Shown here one piece after another: positions 36,143 to 47,665 of a stretch of DNA of 64,000 bases. The notes below the pieces were generated by a model. The model saw only the letters and a program-made list of their open reading frames with translations. It did no database searches and was not told the origin of the DNA. Made by a program: the position numbers and the translations under genes. This stretch comes from Polytrichum commune (lineage: Eukaryota; Streptophyta; Polytrichopsida; Polytrichales; Polytrichaceae): NCBI GenBank assembly GCA_950295325.1, contig OX485805.1, forward strand, positions 27,825,501-27,889,500, in the 5' to 3' direction. The number at the start of each line of letters is the position of its first letter. The stretch's first letter is position 1.

Positions 36143-37115
36143 TGTCGCGCACCTCTCCATGAGGAGTGGCCGAAACACCATGGGCACAAGGGGGACCCCG
36201 GAGTGACACCCGGGACTTGTGGCGCCGTTGGTGAGAGGGCCCAAGTGATCCTAGTGTGGGTGAGGGCCCCGGGCGTTGGGGACGCCTCCCACCCACGAAG
36301 ACTAGGAGGCACAAGGGTAAGGCCATGAGTTATGCGTAGCTCATGGCGCGGTGATTCTAGAAAGCTCAAGAACACCTCAATCGGAGGTGTGAGCTAGGAG
36401 TTATGGCCATTTGAGTGGGGCGCTGTCCCGGGACAGCGCCCTGGTACAGCAGTGCCTGGGAGTGATTCCCGGGACTGCCAAGGTTCAAACAGGCATAACT
36501 TCCTCAATACTTGCCCAAATGGGGCAAGTGAGGAGTCCATCGGCATCTACGTGAAGCCTAGATGAAGATGGAGTGGTTGGTTGTTATGATCAGACATCAT
36601 ACAAGGAAGTTATGATGGTCTGAAGCTGCTGGGGGGTTCTAGGCCCAGCAGCTAAGGGAAAATGTCCACTTGGCCCCAACTCTTGGTAGAGAGACAAGAG
36701 GTTGGTTGACGGTGGGGTAGGGGCCCCGCATGAAGTCCTAGAGGCTTATATGGGTGAGGTGGTGTGGCCTCACCCACCCGAGGCCGAACGGCAAGGCCTC
36801 CATGGGCATTGGCCCATTGTGAGGCCATAGTTGCCTAGTATGGTTCGGGTTGTTGTAGTGTTGCTCCGGCAACGCGATGATCAACATGGGATTGGACTTC
36901 CATGGATGGAAGTCCACATCTAGGAATGGGTTACCAATTAAGGGGTGAGTCCCGAAAGCAAAGTAGGAGGGTTGGTTCCCTCCTATGAACTATAAGGTCC
37001 GGGGTAGGAGGAGCTAATCATTAGCATGGCGGAATGCGAATGGTTAGCACTCGTAACCTTTGCTAGAATTGAAAATTGGCAAGATTGTCAAGGGGGGCTA
37101 GCAAGGGTTGCGACA
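36143..37115 (+). repeat. Element B 5' LTR
   Basis: 973 bp, TGTCGCGCACC..GGGTTGCGACA. Perfect 24-bp palindrome at 36418-36441. A TATA-like GGCTTATATGGG at about 36745 could be the promoter. Confidence 0.95.
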
Positions 37116-37117
37116 CT

Positions 37118-37133
37118 TGGTATCAGAGCAGGG
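37118..37133 (+). other. Primer-binding site of element B (tRNA-iMet)
   Basis: TGGTATCAGAGCAGGG, two bases after the LTR. It begins with the canonical plant initiator-Met primer site. D has the same sequence; A (TATTAGAG) and C (TCATAGC) each carry one change. Confidence 0.9.
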
Positions 37134-38398
37134 TTCCAAGTTTTGAGCTCACACTTTGAGGGAAACATAGGTATCAAAAATGCGGGTTATGATGGTGAGC
37201 CCGGGGTTTCCAAAAGGTTGTGAGGCTCAAATTGGAACAAGGATCATGTGCAAGTGGAATTTGACCATACCATTGGTTCTAATGACAATGGTGGGCATGA
37301 GGGTGGATTTGGTAAGGAAAATGGAGGAGTGCTTTGAAAAGGACTCCCGCAAACCTCAAAAAACATTTGGGGCCTAGAATACCGAAAGCACCCAAAACCT
37401 TGGAGGGCATTATTGTTGGATTGAAATTCCAATTCCAAATGCTTGGAAGGTATTGATGTTGGAGTGAATTTGGTGGAAATGAGGTGTTCGGGCCTCTTAA
37501 GGCGTATATGCACGCATTTCACACCCAAATGAATTGTACATCTTAGATGAACGAGTTTTCTAAGAAATACATCGTTTTAGGTGGGTTTCAAAAGCGGGTG
37601 GTGAATACCAAGTTCAAATTTCCAAAAGTTTATTGAGGTTGTGGCGGGGATCATCAAAATTGCCATGAGCATCAAGGCCGATGATCCCATTAAGCAATTT
37701 GGCGGTGCGTTACAACAATGGACGTTGAGGGGAGATAGGTACCCCGCCAAATAATACTTGTGCCGCGAACCGAATGTAAGACGATGGCATTGTGGCCAAG
37801 GCTAGTAGCCTTAAGCCGAGGCCAAGTCTTTTGTACCTTGAGGCTCAAATGAATGGGAGAAATGTCTCATGTATTGATAAAGAGGCTACCACTTCTTCTT
37901 AAGCCCAAAACTCATAAGGGAGTTGGGGCTTGCCGATTGGTAGAGCGGGCAAGCCCACCAAGGTGCGGTTTGGAAAGGGCGATCCGCATGAGACAAAGGA
38001 GGCCGCGATGCATGTAACCTTTCAACGTGGGACATTGGATTTTTGTCAAAATTTCACACCAAGTGAAATAGATAAAATGCATGTCATTGTGAGGGCTGCC
38101 TTCTTTGAAACTCACATGATAGATGTGAGGTGCAAGCCGGTGTGCTTGCCGTGCATTATGATGTGTCATAATGGCAAAGAATTGAAGTTCAAATTAACAA
38201 TGACTCCTATGGTAGGAGGACCTAAGTTGAATTTGGTCTTAATGGACCGAATTAAAAAAAATAAAAAACATAATGGTTGTGGTTCAATTGGAGCAACTCC
38301 AATGAACGTATGGGGAGGCTAGGAAAGATGGGCCTCCCCCAAACAACATTGGTGCGATGTTGGTGAGATACAAAGATGTATTCACTAATGTGTTGCGC

Positions 38399-38418
38399 AA
38401 AAAAAAAAAAAAAAAAAA
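38399..38418 (+). repeat. Poly-A tract at the RT deletion point, element B
   Basis: 20 consecutive A between VRYKDVFTNVL and the remaining RT end. Equivalent tracts: 24 in A, 7 in C, 10 in D. Confidence 0.9.
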
Positions 38419-38650
38419 TTACCGCCAAGGAGTGAAAAAGAACTTTGCTCAACGAGAGATCGAGTTCTTGAGGTATGTGGTGGCAAAGGAAGTTGGTGGA
38501 CGAACATGAAGAATGTCAAGGCAATCCAAAAGGAGAATTGGCCCTTGATTCAAAAAGGGCTTAGGTCATTTGTTGGCCTAGCCAATTAGTACCACAACTT
38601 CATTCGAGAGTTTTCTAAGGTTGCTAGGACCTTATTCAACTTATTGAGGA

Positions 38651-39340
38651 AAATGGCTATCCCAAGAGTGGGATGAGCCTTGTCACCAAGCCTTTGGGGG
38701 GGGCTCAAAAAAACAAGTTCTCTTCGCCGCCCGTGCTTAAGTTCGCGGACTTTGACAAACCTTTTGAGGTGCATACGGGGGCGAGTGACTTTAGCATTGG
38801 CGGATGTTGAGGCAAAATGGATGGCCATTGTATATAAGAGCATGAAGCTCGATGGTTGTCCGACCTTGTCCAACTTATGCAAGAAATGGCTATCCCAAAA
38901 GTGGGTTGAGCCTTGCTACCAAGTCTTTAAGGAGCTTAAGACGAAGTTCTCTTCGCCGCCCGTGCTCAAGTTTGCGAAATTTGACAAACCTTTTGAGGTA
39001 CATACGGGGGCGAGTGACTTTGCCATTGGCGGATGGTTAACGTAGGATGGATGGCCATTGCATATGAGAGCGTTAAGCTTGATGGTTATCCGACCTTATC
39101 CGACTTGTGGAAGAAATGACTATCCCAAGAGTGGGATGAGCCTTGCCACCAAGTCTTTGGGGAGCTTGAGAGCAAGTGTTCTTAGACGCCCGTGCTCAAG
39201 TTCGCGGAGCTTGACAAACCTTTTGAGGTGCATACGGGGGTGAGCGACTTTGCCAATGGTGGATTATGTGTAAGATGGATGGCCATTGCATATGGGAGCA
39301 TAAAGCTCGATGGTTGTCAAAGAAGACAACCAACTCATGA
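38651..39340 (+). repeat. Three tandem RNase H segments in element B
   Basis: Units start at about 38651, 38886 and 39116 (230-235 bp), each marked by GGCTATCCCAAGAGTGGG or a variant. The third runs on into a DKEFLCRSAFLEDV-like RNase H continuation. Confidence 0.8.
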
Positions 39341-41110
39341 CAAAGAATTTCTTTGCCGTAGTGCATTTCTTGAAGATGTGGCAACACTATTTGGGGTTGC
39401 ACAAAGCAAAGGTCTACATGGACAATGTGTCCTAAAAGAATTTTGACATTCAAGCGCAAGTGAGCGCCAAGTCATTGCGGTGGCATGATAGTTTGGCGCT
39501 TATGAAGGTGGATTTGATCCACAAACCGGACCGTGAAAATGTGGTGCCGGATGCGCGAAGTAGACCGGAAGAGTTCCAAGCAATGAGAACCATCCAAACC
39601 TTGTGGCTAATGTGTGCCGGCGAAGGAAACTTGTGATGCAAGATACGGGAGGGGTAAATTAATTACCCCAAAGCACAAAAGCTTTTAGGTGAGCTTCGCA
39701 AGAGCAAGGTGCTCAAAGAAGTTAAGTTGGTGGACGGATTGTTCAAGTGCAAACAAAGTAGGGTATTTGTGCCACAAGGCAAGTTGAGGCTATCGGTTTT
39801 GAAGGAAGAATGTGATAGCCCTATTGCCGGCCATAGAGGAGAAAGAAAAAAAAACCGCCATAGAATGGTGTCATGGAGGTACCATTGGCGGTGCATAAAG
39901 GAAGATATAGCCCACTTTGTAAAGGCTTGAATCAAGGTTCAAATGAACCGAGCCTCTTACCAAAAGCAAGGCGGTTTCTTGCAACCGTTGCCTATCCCGT
40001 CGGCGCCATGGCATAGTATGTGCATGGACTTGATCACAAGTTTGCTGGAGTCACATGGGTATGATGCCATCTTGTTGATGGTTGAGCGGTTTGCCAAGTT
40101 GGCACACATGGTGCCGATTGTGGGAACCGCCACCGCGTTGGAGACCGCATAGCCTTTTCTCAAAGGATGGTTGAGGCACCACGGGTTGCCAAGAGTGATT
40201 GTGTGGGATCAAGATCCAAAGTTCACAAGTGCATTTTCAATGCATTTCTCTAAGGAGGTCGGAATGAAACTAAGGTTTAGCACGACCTTGCATTCCCAAA
40301 TGAATGGGAAAGCGGAGCGTGTGAATGGAGTCTTGAAGCAATACTTGAGGAACTTGGTGGGGGCGGACCAAAGAGATTGGGCGGACTATGTGGGTCGAGC
40401 GGAGTGTAATTGCAATGTAGCCACGCACTTGGCTACCAAGGGGTGGTCTTTCGTGGTGGCTTATGGAGTGGATGCGCTCCAACCTATTAACCTAGCTCTC
40501 GAGGGGGCACATTCAACACTAGAGTTCAACCAAGATGGTGAGGACTTGGCCAAGAAGCGTGAACAAGTCTTGGAGATGACCAAGTTGTTGGTGGAGAAAG
40601 CCCGAAGGTGCTACGGAGTGCAAGTCAATGCCGGAAGACGCGAAGTGGAGAATGAGGTGGGCCAAAAGGCGTTGTTGAATGTGAACAACTTCACTTAGTC
40701 GGAAGGCCTCACTCCAAAGTTCATGTCCAAAATTGGAGCTCCGTTTCCCATTGTGGAACAAGTGGTCAAGGACATATATAAGTTGGAATTACCGCCGGAA
40801 ATCAAAGTGCATCCGACATTTCATGTCTCATTACGAAAGTCATTTTAGGACGACACCTTGTGGCCCGATCACAAGCAAGTGATTAGGCCACCTCCCGACC
40901 TTGTGGAGGTCATTTGGAACATGAGGTAAGAGGGCATCCTCAAGTGTAGGAAGCCCAAGTGAAAAGGAAAGAAAAAGTACAAAGAAATACTTGGTGAAAT
41001 GGTGAGGATACCTTGAGAAAGAAACCGCTTGTGTGCCGGCAAGAGACATGGTCAACACCAATGAATTGGTGAAGCACTTTGAAGAAACTAAGGCTAGACA
41101 TTCCAATAAA

Positions 41111-41930
41111 AAGAAGCGTAGGCATTGATGAGGACATCAATCTCCTTTAGTGGGGGAGAGACTCTAGTAGCAAACATAGTTTCGAGGTTAATTGCTCCAC
41201 AACATGCACTTGTTCTTTGGCTTGAGGGAATAAAGTCCAAACTTTAGTGGTGCAAAGAGAAAAGTATGAGATGAGGTCCTAGTCTTGTACTTGTGCTTGG
41301 TTAATGGAAGAGGGGGAATAGACATGCCAAACTAGGTTGGGTAAGCCGAGTAATTGGGGGCCATAGCTTGGAGGGGCCTTGGATAAAACCAAGATACTTC
41401 TTAGTTGTGGGCTTGTCCGGGCGGGGACAATGTGATGGCGCGTGCTCATAAAAGTGCTACCCGCGAGCTAACGAGAGTTGGCGCATGGGAGTCATGAACC
41501 CATGTCTCGAAAGAGCAAAGTGGGAACCGAGTCGGGCGGGACTTGGCATCACCCCCGTGCGATCGAGGCGTGGCTTAACAATGGAAAGCCATCTCGGAGT
41601 TGCAACCGAGACAACTTAGTGGAAGCGTTGAGGTCTCGCCTAGATGTGTCATGTTAGGCTAGTGGAGCCTAACGGGGGAGGCCCCAAAGGAGGGGCAACC
41701 CAAGTGAGTCCCAAAGTAGGTGGGTCTAGTGTAGGTTAGGTCCTTGGATGAGAGATCCAAGGTCGCTAACGGACCACCTAGGAACGACACCTTTGGGACT
41801 ATGCCAAATTTGAAGATGCATTGTGGGGGTCGCGCCCTAAGGTAAACACAATGCCGCACCATAGAGGATGGCAACTTGAGAATTGGTGTGCCGACTACGA
41901 GTATAGTCGATGAGGGCATCGACTCCGTTT
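41111..41930 (+). other. Element B 3' untranslated region
   Basis: About 800 bp between the chromodomain and the polypurine tract, without a frame. It is conserved in A and D, so it is family-specific sequence, perhaps needed for replication in cis. Confidence 0.55.
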
Positions 41931-41942
41931 GGTGGGGGTGAG
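41931..41942 (+). other. Polypurine tract of element B
   Basis: GGTGGGGGTGAG directly before the 3' LTR. Confidence 0.8.
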
Positions 41943-42915
41943 TGTCGCGCACCTCTCCATGAGGAGTGGCCGAAACACCATGGGCACAAGGGGGACCCCG
42001 GAGTGACACCCGGGACTTGTGGCGCCGTTGGTGAGAGGGCCCAAGTGATCCTAGTGTGGGTGAGGGCCCCGGGCGTTGGGGACGCCTCCCACCCACGAAG
42101 ACTAGGAGGCACAAGGGTAAGGCCATGAGTTATGCGTAGCTCATGGCGCGGTGATTCTAGAAAGCTCAAGAACACCTCAATCGGAGGTGTGAGCTAGGAG
42201 TTATGGCCATTTGAGTGGGGCGCTGTCCCGGGACAGCGCCCTGGTACAGCAGTGCCTGGGAGTGATTCCCGGGACTGCCAAGGTTCAAACAGGCATAACT
42301 TCCTCAATACTTGCCCAAATGGGGCAAGTGAGGAGTCCATCGGCATCTACGTGAAGCCTAGATGAAGATGGAGTGGTTGGTTGTTATGATCAGACATCAT
42401 ACAAGGAAGTTATGATGGTCTGAAGCTGCTGGGGGGTTCTAGGCCCAGCAGCTAAGGGAAAATGTCCACTTGGCCCCAACTCTTGGTAGAGAGACAAGAG
42501 GTTGGTTGACGGTGGGGTAGGGGCCCCGCATGAAGTCCTAGAGGCTTATATGGGTGAGGTGGTGTGGCCTCACCCACCCGAGGCCGAACGGCAAGGCCTC
42601 CATGGGCATTGGCCCATTGTGAGGCCATAGTTGCCTAGTATGGTTCGGGTTGTTGTAGTGTTGCTCCGGCAACGCGATGATCAACATGGGATTGGACTTC
42701 CATGGATGGAAGTCCACATCTAGGAATGGGTTACCAATTAAGGGGTGAGTCCCGAAAGCAAAGTAGGAGGGTTGGTTCCCTCCTATGAACTATAAGGTCC
42801 GGGGTAGGAGGAGCTAATCATTAGCATGGCGGAATGCGAATGGTTAGCACTCGTAACCTTTGCTAGAATTGAAAATTGGCAAGATTGTCAAGGGGGGCTA
42901 GCAAGGGTTGCGACA
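41943..42915 (+). repeat. Element B 3' LTR
   Basis: 973 bp. I noticed no difference from 36143-37115. It is followed by TTGGT at 42916-42920. Confidence 0.95.
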
Positions 42916-42920
42916 TTGGT

Positions 42921-43762
42921 GGGCTTGCCCGCTCTATCAATCGGCAAGCCCCAACTCCCTTGCGAGTTTTGGGCTCAAGAAGGAATGGTAGCCTCTTTAT
43001 CAACTCATGAGACATTTGTCCCATTCATTTGAGCCTCAAAGTACAAAAGACTTGGCCTCGGCTTAAGGCTACTAGCCTTGGCCACAATGCCATCGTCTTA
43101 CATTCGGTCCGCGGCATAAGTATTATTTGGCGTGGTACCTATCTCCCCTCAACGTCCATTGTTGTAAGGCACCACCAAATTTCTTATTGGGGTCATCGGC
43201 CTTAATGCTCGTTGCAATTTTGATGATCCCCGCCACAACCTCAATAAACTTTTGGAAATTTGAACTTGGTATTCACCACCCGCTTTTGAAACCCCACCTA
43301 AAACGATGTACTTCTTAGAAAACTCGTTCATCTAAGATGCACAATTCATTTGGGTGTGAAATTCGCGCATATACGCCTTAAGAGGCCCGCACGCCTCATT
43401 TCCACCAAATTCATTCCAACATCAATACTTTCCAAGCATTTCGAATTGGAATTTCAATCCAACATTAATGCCCTCCAAGGTTTTGGGTGCATTCGGTATT
43501 CTAGGCCCCAAATGCTTTTTTGAGGTGTGCGGGAGCCCTTTCAAAGGACTCCACCAATTTCCTTACCGAATCCACCATCATGCCCACCATTGTCATTAGA
43601 ACCAATGGTATGGTCAAATTCCCTTTACACATGATCTTTGTTCCAATCTGAGCCTCACAACCTTTTGGAAACCCCGGGCTAACCATAATAACCCTCACGT
43701 TTGATACCCATGTCTCCCTCAAAGTGCTAGCTCAAATATTGGAACCCTGCTCTAATACCAAG
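42921..43762 (-). pseudogene. Element A gag region remnant
   Basis: The 5' internal part of A, cut off from the rest by B. The frame at 43722-43501 (MVSPGFPKGCEAQIGTK, then VDSVRKLVESFER) is shared with B, C and D and probably represents the Gag N-terminus. Stops and shifts follow. The primer site lies at 43745-43760. Confidence 0.65.
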
Positions 43763-44737
43763 TGTCGCAACCCTTGCTAGCCCCCCCTTGACCATCTTGC
43801 CAATTTTCAATTCTAGCAAAGGTTACGAGTGGCTAACCCTTCGCATACCGCCATGCTAATGGTTAGCTCCTCTAACCCCGGACCAATAGTTCATAGGAGG
43901 GAACCAACCCTCCTACTTTGCTTTCGGGACTCACCCCTTAATCGGTAACCCATTTCCCCAATGTGGACTTCCATCCATGGAAGTCCAATCCTATGTTGAT
44001 CATCGCGTTGCCGGAGCAACACTACAACAACCCGAACCATACTAGGCAACTATGGCCTCACATTAGGCCAATGCCAATGGAGGCCGTGCCGTTCGGCCTC
44101 CGGTGGGTGAGGCCACACCACCTCACCCATATAAGCCTCTAGGACTCTACGCGGGGCCCCTACCCCACCGTCAACCAACCTCTTGTCTCTCTACCAAGAG
44201 TTGGGGCCAAGTGGACACTTTCCTTTAGCCGCTGGGCCTAGAAGCCCCCAGCAGCTTCAGACCATCATAACTTCCTTGTATGATGTCTGATTCCAACAAC
44301 CAACCACTCCATCTTCATCTACGCTTCACGTAGATGCCGATGGACTCCTCACTTGCCCCATTCAGGCAAGTATTGAGGAAGTTATGCCTGTTTGAACCTT
44401 GGCAGTCCCGGGAATCACTCCCAGGCACTGCTGTACCAGGGCGCTGTCCCGGGACAGCGCCCCACTCAAATGGCCATAACTCCTAGCTCACACCTCCGAT
44501 TGAGGTGTTCTTGAGCATTCTAGAATCACCACGCCATCAGCTACGCATAACTCATGGCCTTCCCCTTGTGCCTCCTAGTCTTCGTGGGTGGGAGGCGTTC
44601 CCAACGCCCGGGGCCCTCACCCACACTAGGATCACTTGGGCCCTCTCACCAACGGCGCCACAAGTCCCGGGTGTCACTCCGGGGTCCCCCTTGTGCCCAT
44701 GGTGTTTCGGCCACTCCTCATGGAGAGGTGCGCGACA
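43763..44737 (-). repeat. Element A LTR (5' in sense)
   Basis: 975 bp, apparently identical to 30714-31688. Followed by AGGCG at 44738-44742. Confidence 0.95.
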
Positions 44738-46199
44738 AGGCGACGCCAATCATACCGTAGGGTCTTTTGCAAAACTTCTGCGAGATCTTGAGAGTCCGCC
44801 AACATCATCCTCTCGCGCTCTTTTTGTTGGATGTGGAACAACACCGATTTATGAGGCTGTGCTAGAGGGGAAAGAAGTATGTCTATCGTCACTGCAAGAG
44901 CCGCCTGAATAAACCGTTCTTGCTAAACCTTTGCCTCCAACTCTACATGTGCAACTGGACAATTGTGCCAAAGACAACAAATGTCGATACGTGTTTTGTT
45001 TTTGGTCATTGCTCGTAGCCAAGGGCATTTTCAAAGAAGTGTTTGTGTCTTTTTTGATGGTTGGCCACACGCATGATGACATTGACGCTTCATTTGGACG
45101 TTGGAGTATGAAGTTGCACGAGGAGGATTTTCCGACGATTCCTCTTCTCATGAAATCATACATGGATTTGGATAATGTGCCAGTCATCCCGCATTTGATT
45201 GAAGAAGTGCCCGATTTCAAAGCGTTTATCGAACCATTCATTCTTAAGGGAGGTGACCGTTTAGTGGGCCATACGAAGGCTCAACAATTCCGATTCTATA
45301 TGCGTGATGATGGTTTGCCGGCCATGCAATTCAAAGTTTTGTGCACTTCCCCGGATTGGGGCCCAGAGGAAGGGATACTCATATGGCGCCAAAACGAAGA
45401 GGGCAAATGTATGCTACCTGATGGGGAGCCGAAGCCTTGCAAACCCAACCCCATGAGGAATGGACCAGAAATCATCAAAGGTATATCCGGATTCATCCAA
45501 TATTGGAAAGAATTGTGCGAGGAAGACATCACAAGGCGTGTTCGGGATACCCACGAACCATTGATTACGTACTGGGATCGCATTCGCTCAGCATTGCTAG
45601 CACCCGATGTCGAAACACATTCATGTTTGACACAAGGTTTTTGGCCACAAAGCCGAGTGACAATCGTGGAATCTGAGGCCATGTTCTTCAACAATGGGGA
45701 CATCCGTGAAGAGTTCGCAGTGGACGACCATTATGTTGGCCCAGCTCGTAATCGTCCGGCACCATCATTTCGTGTGGCTGTTGATTGCTACGAAGGGTAT
45801 ATGATCCTCGTACGTCCTGGAGATGAGGAGCACCCTAAACCGATTTGGTTGGTAAAAGCATTGTCATCACCAAATTTTGTTCCAACTAGCCCAAATTTTC
45901 ATCAAATTGAGGTGGAATATTGCCGCCCTAGCACCAAAGATCAAAATGTGCTCCGCACATATTTAGGGTGGGACACCAAAAAAGGTTTCAAATGGACAAT
46001 GGACTCAGCATACGAACCAATATGGATAAACACAGATACCATACTTTGTGCTTGGAAACCACGCAAAGGTTCCAAATCAGAGACAATGACCATCTCCCAA
46101 AAACATATAGATTTTGCCAAAGACAACTTGGCACGTATTGCTGCTGCAGAAAACGATGTCGAGAATGGAAATGAAGCTGAAGATGAAGATGGAGAATGA
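44738..46199 (+). pseudogene. DUF7869-like putative transposase, copy 2, 3' part
   Basis: It begins with the second AGGCG target duplication (44738-44742). The coding frame then resumes exactly where 30713 left off and runs to a TGA at 46197-46199. A TAA at 44910-44912 interrupts it where copy 1 has an open codon in the PPSEPV stretch, so copy 2 has a nonsense mutation as well as the insertion. After that stop the frame is open for 428 codons and keeps QLDNCAKDN and GHTHDDIDASFG, the second and third acidic patches. It ends with an acidic tail (NGNEAEDEDGE). The 3' part stays close to copy 1 throughout. Confidence 0.8.
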
Positions 46200-46857
46200 T
46201 ATTGACGTAGGGTTGGACCACAATTATTTGAAATGTGTCTTGGTTTTTCATGAAATATATGACATTGGGGTCGAATACTATATTAGACACATTTTATAGC
46301 AATTTTATAGATTACAATTATATATCATGATTGTATTGATTTACGGATGTGGAATCCAACTTCACATGCGCTATCAAATGTTTTTTATATGTTTGTGTTT
46401 ACGGATGTGGAGTCCAAACTATATAATTATATTGCAGATGCTAATTTGCAATTTCTTATACACACTGTCAAATTATTTTAATATTGTTGCGTTTGGGATG
46501 TGCCGTTCAATTCACCCACAATTGGCTAAGATGTTATGTTTGGGATACGCATCCAAGAGTCCCTAGATATAAAATCAGATGGCTATTTATAGATTCATTA
46601 ATTTTGTTCAATACAAAATCAAAAATACAAAATAATTGTGAATTTGTGACATTGGAATATTGTGTTGGCGTAGTTTTGATTATCCCCCAAATAATTACTA
46701 TATTTAGAAACATATATATTCATCACATATGGATCTTTCGAACATTATGTTGCCATTGTTCCCCATGTTCCCTACGTTCACAATATTCGCATCCGAAACT
46801 ACGGGTCCAATTTATTTTGAGACTTTCCAAAGTCTCCAATTAACGAATATAGTGTTT
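46200..46857 (+). mobile_element. 3' subterminal region and terminus of DUF7869 transposon copy 2
   Basis: AT-rich, non-coding. It contains two TTTACGGATGTGGA(A/G)TCC motifs (46341-46357 and 46399-46414), related to the half-sites of the palindromic array at the other end. It finishes with the hairpin GAGACTTTCCAAAGTCTC (46819-46836) and AACGAATATAGTGTTT. The same hairpin and terminus close copy 1. Confidence 0.65.
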
Positions 46858-46861
46858 AGTG

Positions 46862-47665
46862 TTGAATGTGCCCCCTCGAGAGCTAGATTAATAGGTTGGA
46901 GCGCATCCACTCCATAAGCCACCACCAAAGACCACCCCTTGGTAGCCAAGTGCGTGGCTACATTGCAATTACACTCCGCTCGACCCACATAGTCCGCCCA
47001 ATCTCCTTGGTCCGCCCCCACCAAGTTCCTCAAGTATTGCTTCAAGACTCCATTCACACGCTCCGTTTTCCCATCCATTTGGGGATGCAAGGCCGTGCTA
47101 AACCTTAGTTTCATTCCGACCTCCTTAGAGAAATGCATTGAAAATGCACTTGTGAACTTTGAATCTTGATCCCACACAATCACTCTTGGCAACCCGTGGT
47201 GCCTCAACCATCCTTTGAGAAAAGGCTATGCGGTCTCCAACGCGGTGGCGGTTCCCACAATCGGCACCATGTGTGCCAACTTGGCAAACCGCTCTACCAT
47301 CAACAAGATGGTATCATACCCATGTGACTCCGGCAAACTTGTGATCAAGTCCATGCACATACTATGCCATGACGCCGACGGGATAGGCAACGGTTGCAAG
47401 AAACCGCCTTGCTTTTGGTAAGAGGCTCGGTTCACTTGGCACTTTATTCACGCCTTCACAAAGTGGGTTATATCCTCCTTTATGCACCCCCAATGGTACC
47501 CTTTGACACCATTCTATGGCGGTTGTTTCTTTCTCCTTTATGGCCGGCAATAGGACTATCATATTCCTCCTTCAAAACCGATAGCCTCAACTTGCCTTGT
47601 GGCACATACACCCAACTTTGCTTGCACTTGAACAATCCGTCCACCAACTTAACCTCTTTGAGCAC
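46862..47665 (-). pseudogene. Element C integrase remnant
   Basis: Zinc-binding region 47665-47480, first core part 47435-47226, second core part 47207-46862. It keeps VIVWDQDSKF and GKTERVNGVL, and shares with A, B and D the stop between the core parts. Its C-terminal part is lost at the junction. Confidence 0.75.

Larger units (their letters stand above)
37140..41110 (+). pseudogene. Element B gag/pol remnant
   Basis: Gag-like pieces at 37180-37377 and about 37545-37740 (SKKYIVLGGFQKRVVNTKF) are separated by stops. A PR/RT-linker-like frame spans 37930-38322. RT is reduced to VRYKDVF followed by a 20-A run (38399-38418) and then FLRYVVAKEVGG; the palm is missing. RNase H units span 38651-39340. 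The integrase zinc-binding region is 39709-39930, with a TGA where its first zinc-binding cysteine is expected (after FVKA). The integrase core is 39943-40152 plus 40171-40698, with candidate catalytic residues in MCMDLI, VWDQDPKF and GKAERVNG. A stop separates the two core parts (GCATAGCC). The chromodomain at about 40850-41110 is stop-ridden, ending NTNELVKHFEET. Confidence 0.8.
36143..42915 (+). mobile_element. LTR element B (same family as A), nested in A
   Basis: 6,773 bp in plus orientation, opposite to A. LTRs 36143-37115 and 41943-42915 (973 bp each) appear identical. The primer site TGGTATCAGAGCAGGG at 37118-37133 matches the 3' end of plant initiator tRNA-Met. The polypurine tract is 41931-41942. 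Target duplication TTGGT. Its LTRs differ from those of A at scattered positions, so A and B are separate lineages of one family. Confidence 0.95.
30714..44737 (-). mobile_element. LTR element A (RT-less Ty3/gypsy chromovirus-type), interrupted by element B
   Basis: 14,024 bp, sense on the minus strand. The LTRs are 975 bp each (43763-44737 is the 5' LTR in sense, 30714-31688 the 3' LTR), with TGTCGC..GCGACA ends and no difference noticed between them. The primer site is at 43745-43760, the polypurine tract at 31689-31700 and the target duplication is AGGCG. Element B sits inside with duplication TTGGT; without B, A is about 7.2 kb. Pol remnants run 36137 down to about 32500. Identical LTRs suggest a recent insertion. 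The coding region is full of stops. Confidence 0.95.
27741..46857 (+). mobile_element. DUF7869 DNA transposon copy 2, split by LTR element A
   Basis: Proposed boundaries are AAACACTAAATTC at 27741-27753 and GAATATAGTGTTT at 46845-46857. Reverse-complemented, the right end matches the left at 12 of 13 positions. Between them lie a palindromic array (27887-28930), two coding exons with the same intron position as copy 1, and an AT-rich 3' region ending in the same hairpin as copy 1. Removing the 14,024-bp element A and one copy of its 5-bp duplication leaves about 5.1 kb. The ends contain CACTA/TAGTG, as in CACTA elements, but I see no CACTA-type transposase. No target duplication can be shown, because the right flank is truncated element C. 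Confidence 0.55.
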
